From positions 1 through 64,000 of the forward strand of contig PABB01000026.1 in the NCBI GenBank assembly GCA_002702655.1: a stretch of DNA of 64,000 bases, in the 5' to 3' direction. A program made the position numbers and the translations under genes. The stretch is from Planctomycetaceae bacterium. GTDB taxonomy: Bacteria; Planctomycetota; Planctomycetia; Pirellulales; Lacipirellulaceae. The notes under the pieces were generated by a model that ran no database searches, had not been told where the DNA came from, and saw only the letters and a list, made by a program, of their open reading frames with translations. Below, piece after piece: positions 63,001 through 64,000 of this stretch (position 1 is its first letter; each line of letters opens with the position of its first letter).

Positions 63001-64000
63001 CACGATTCCCGATTTGGCGACGTTCACTGATCCGGGATTCGACAATCTTGCCAACACGCTCGATTCGTCCAATGGCGGCGAGACGCAGGAGCTGTTCACT
63101 TACACGATCGACTGGGGCGACGGTACGCCGGTCGAGTCGTTCGGTCCCGGCGACATGGTCCGCACCAGCGGCAGCCCCGGCGTGGAGACCACCGGCAGCT
63201 TCGGCGGCAGCCACTTTTACGCCGACAATGACGCCGACAATAAGTACACGATTACGGTCGCCTTGGCCGACGACGACGGCGGCGTCGACGTCCGCACGAT
63301 CGAAGTGACGGTGCTGAACGTCAACCCCACGCTGGACCCTATCGCCGCGACCGATGTCAGTGCGCAGGGCGTCACGGTGTTGGATCTCACGTTTGCCGAT
63401 CCCGGCGCCGATTCGTTCGAGGTGCTGGTCGATTGGGGCGACAAGCTGTCGTTGCCGCCGCAGGATCGGTTTGTCGTGGAAACCGTGCATGCCGGCCCCA
63501 CGCCCCAGTCGTTCACGCTGTCGCACAAGTACAACGGCCCGCCGGACCCGCTCAATCCCGCGGCCGACATCACGATTCGCGTGAAGATCCACGACGACGA
63601 CTTCGGCACGCCGCTGGTGGTGCAGATCGGCGAGAGCAACACCGAGGCGATCGCCATTAGCAACCCCGGCGAGGGCAAGGAGGCGTTCTACGTCGACACG
63701 ACCCCGCAAGTGCCGCGGCTGGAGTTTGCAGCGCGGGCCGAAGGGGGCCGGTTCGTCGCCACGACCGCCGGCGTCGTGCAGACTCGCACGGGCTTCGATC
63801 AGCGCGGCGCCGCGGGCGAGCCGGGCGTGGGGGCCGAGCGGTTCTTCGAGCTGCGGGTCATCTATCCCGACGGCACGCAGAGCGAGGGGTACCGCCTGCC
63901 CAACGACGCCATCAGCGACATCCCGGCGCTGTTCCGCGATTTGCCCGACAACCATTACGCGATTTACCTGGTGCAGCCGCAGACCGGTTCGCGGCGGCTG
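60083..64000 (+). CDS. LEPR-type surface protein with ten PKD-like repeats (3' end outside window)
   Basis: A large cell-surface protein; 1306 residues are inside the window without a stop codon. The N-terminus is strongly basic (RRRKSESLPPGRRARAALRR) and then reads LTPALAPRPLEPRRLLDGAG, matching the LEPR-XLL motif known at the start of very large planctomycete and proteobacterial surface proteins. Ten PKD/cadherin-like repeats follow, each with a core such as VDWGDGSP or INWGDG: the first five at about 102-residue spacing, the next four at about 120, the last degenerate (VDWGDKLSL). After the repeats comes a unit with FFELRVIYPDGTQSEGYRLP. The ATG at 60083 is chosen; no clear ribosome site precedes it. 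Likely role: adhesion or surface architecture. Confidence 0.85.
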   Translation, partial: MFFRRRKSESLPPGRRARAALRRARRDRSAMLTPALAPRPLEPRRLLDGAGGVLALDAMAAGEEFVQAASVATYADSGDPPTANITVGVNNAPTDLQIAPIAAIDENGIAELQLTFADIDPGDTHVVQVDWGDGSPVESFNLSAGARSLDATHQYLDDNPTGTQFDVADISVTVTDNGGLAVSGDATVRVNNVAPSTPMFERHLVVAENGAATLSIEFHDPGTLDAHVVEIDWGDGSPLDTLAVPAGVRELTASHQYLDDDPSGTPLDVLDFHVRVIDDDGGVGEQNGFALVYNLPPGNLQIDAVAPIDENGVATLHLTFDDPGTLDQHVVDIDWADGTPAESFTLPVGARELTATHQYLDDSPSGTALDTYAVEVRVRDDDLGAEVGSTTIQVRNVAPSGLVLAPPATIDENGVATLNLSFFDPGTQDLHTVQIDWGDGSPVQSISLAAGTRSLAAMHQYLDDNPSGTPADKYPISVTVVDDDGGMISETTAVTVRNVPPEITRFVVGSGMAEGDLYTARLEFADPGTVDVHTVEIDWGDGLVTTAIASGRSFTASHVYADNGTYVARARIVDDDTGADMASDLVGVVNVAPTLTVVGKQTIAEGSLLQITSIGTFTDPGFDNPLNGGPGGNGDEVAETFTYEINWGDGTAPDFGFAAVDSSGGPGTLTAGSFDGQHTYADNGLYTVEVRVIDDDGGVDIELFQVEVTNVAPTLAVAPDQTIAEGSLLQITDIGTFTDPGFDNPANTLDPTNGGEVEETFTYEINWGDGLPPDFGFATIDAAGSAGVLTAGSFNGQHTYADNGLYTVEVRVLDDDGGIAIQTFRVLVTNVDPQLTGTDALAVDEGQAFTLAGLGVGLTDPGFDNPANTSDPSNGSETAETFTGYTVDWGDGTTIDPLAVVGRVSGSAGTATTAAFAHAPHTYADNGVYTVTLRLADDDGPVVARTLQITVSNVDPTLTLTDEQFTLNEGETLTIPDLATFTDPGFDNLANTLDSSNGGETQELFTYTIDWGDGTPVESFGPGDMVRTSGSPGVETTGSFGGSHFYADNDADNKYTITVALADDDGGVDVRTIEVTVLNVNPTLDPIAATDVSAQGVTVLDLTFADPGADSFEVLVDWGDKLSLPPQDRFVVETVHAGPTPQSFTLSHKYNGPPDPLNPAADITIRVKIHDDDFGTPLVVQIGESNTEAIAISNPGEGKEAFYVDTTPQVPRLEFAARAEGGRFVATTAGVVQTRTGFDQRGAAGEPGVGAERFFELRVIYPDGTQSEGYRLPNDAISDIPALFRDLPDNHYAIYLVQPQTGSRRL

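Noticed and set aside
60400-63500. Regularly spaced repeats considered as CRISPR
   Set aside because: The period is 300-360 bases, the units are in frame and encode PKD domains; there are no short identical repeats with unique spacers.
62069-63955. 628-residue open frame on the minus strand opposite the PKD repeats
   Set aside because: It mirrors the repeat structure of the plus-strand gene and is a codon-bias shadow; the plus frame has clear WGDG domain motifs.

Overview
The window is high-GC bacterial DNA and reads like a member of the Planctomycetota, probably Pirellulales. The reasons are an RpoD with a strongly acidic N-terminus, an ECF sigma factor fused to a membrane-anchored secretin-like sensor, DUF1570-type and other planctomycete-style secreted proteins, a LEPR-XLL-type surface protein with PKD repeats, and frequent TTG/GTG starts with weak Shine-Dalgarno signals. 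Genes are on both strands in short runs. No phage, insertion sequence, CRISPR array or rRNA was seen. One tRNA (His) is present.

Layout. 0-16 kb: rpoD with its terminator, a protein with a 15-residue cysteine repeat, a methyltransferase, an HdeD-like membrane protein, a minus-strand run of two dynamin-like GTPases and a TlpA-like thioredoxin protein, a quinone reductase-like enzyme, a small low-GC gene between inverted repeats, lysA, a large exported protein and infA. 16.7-22.1 kb: module A, three genes encoding a GAF-HlyD fusion, a secreted HlyD-type adaptor and a PqqD-like/M50 protease/HlyD fusion. 22-36 kb: an exported gluzincin, glyA, a response regulator, a repeat protein, a hydrolase, an EndoIII-like glycosylase, a LysM protein with a degenerate L,D-transpeptidase domain, pyrE, fabH and pepF. 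36-48 kb: the ECF-secretin fusion, a CorA-like protein, a sugar isomerase-like enzyme, a DUF1570 protein, tRNA-His, a HerA-like ATPase and a lipoprotein. 48-64 kb: a fatty acyl-AMP ligase-ACP fusion, a TolC family protein, module B (the same three genes as module A, divergent from tolC), a globin, a planctomycete-type exported protein, and a PKD-repeat surface protein that runs off the window.

The most interesting signal is the duplicated three-gene module. Both copies keep gene order, domain order and catalytic residues: the zinc-ligand motifs of the two M50 proteins differ by a single residue position. Module B has a divergent tolC and lies about 2 kb from a surface protein with an N-terminal LEPR-type motif. 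I infer an envelope-spanning export or processing machine without an ABC ATPase, in which an intramembrane protease fused to a periplasmic adaptor replaces the usual inner-membrane transporter. That function is inference; the architecture is seen directly.

The intergenic spaces have a second unexplained signal. At least eight hold two-armed palindromic arrays of short degenerate repeats, each with its own motif. Another three hold inverted pairs of REP-like hairpins with compensatory stem changes, and several of these hairpins include the stop codon of the neighbouring gene.
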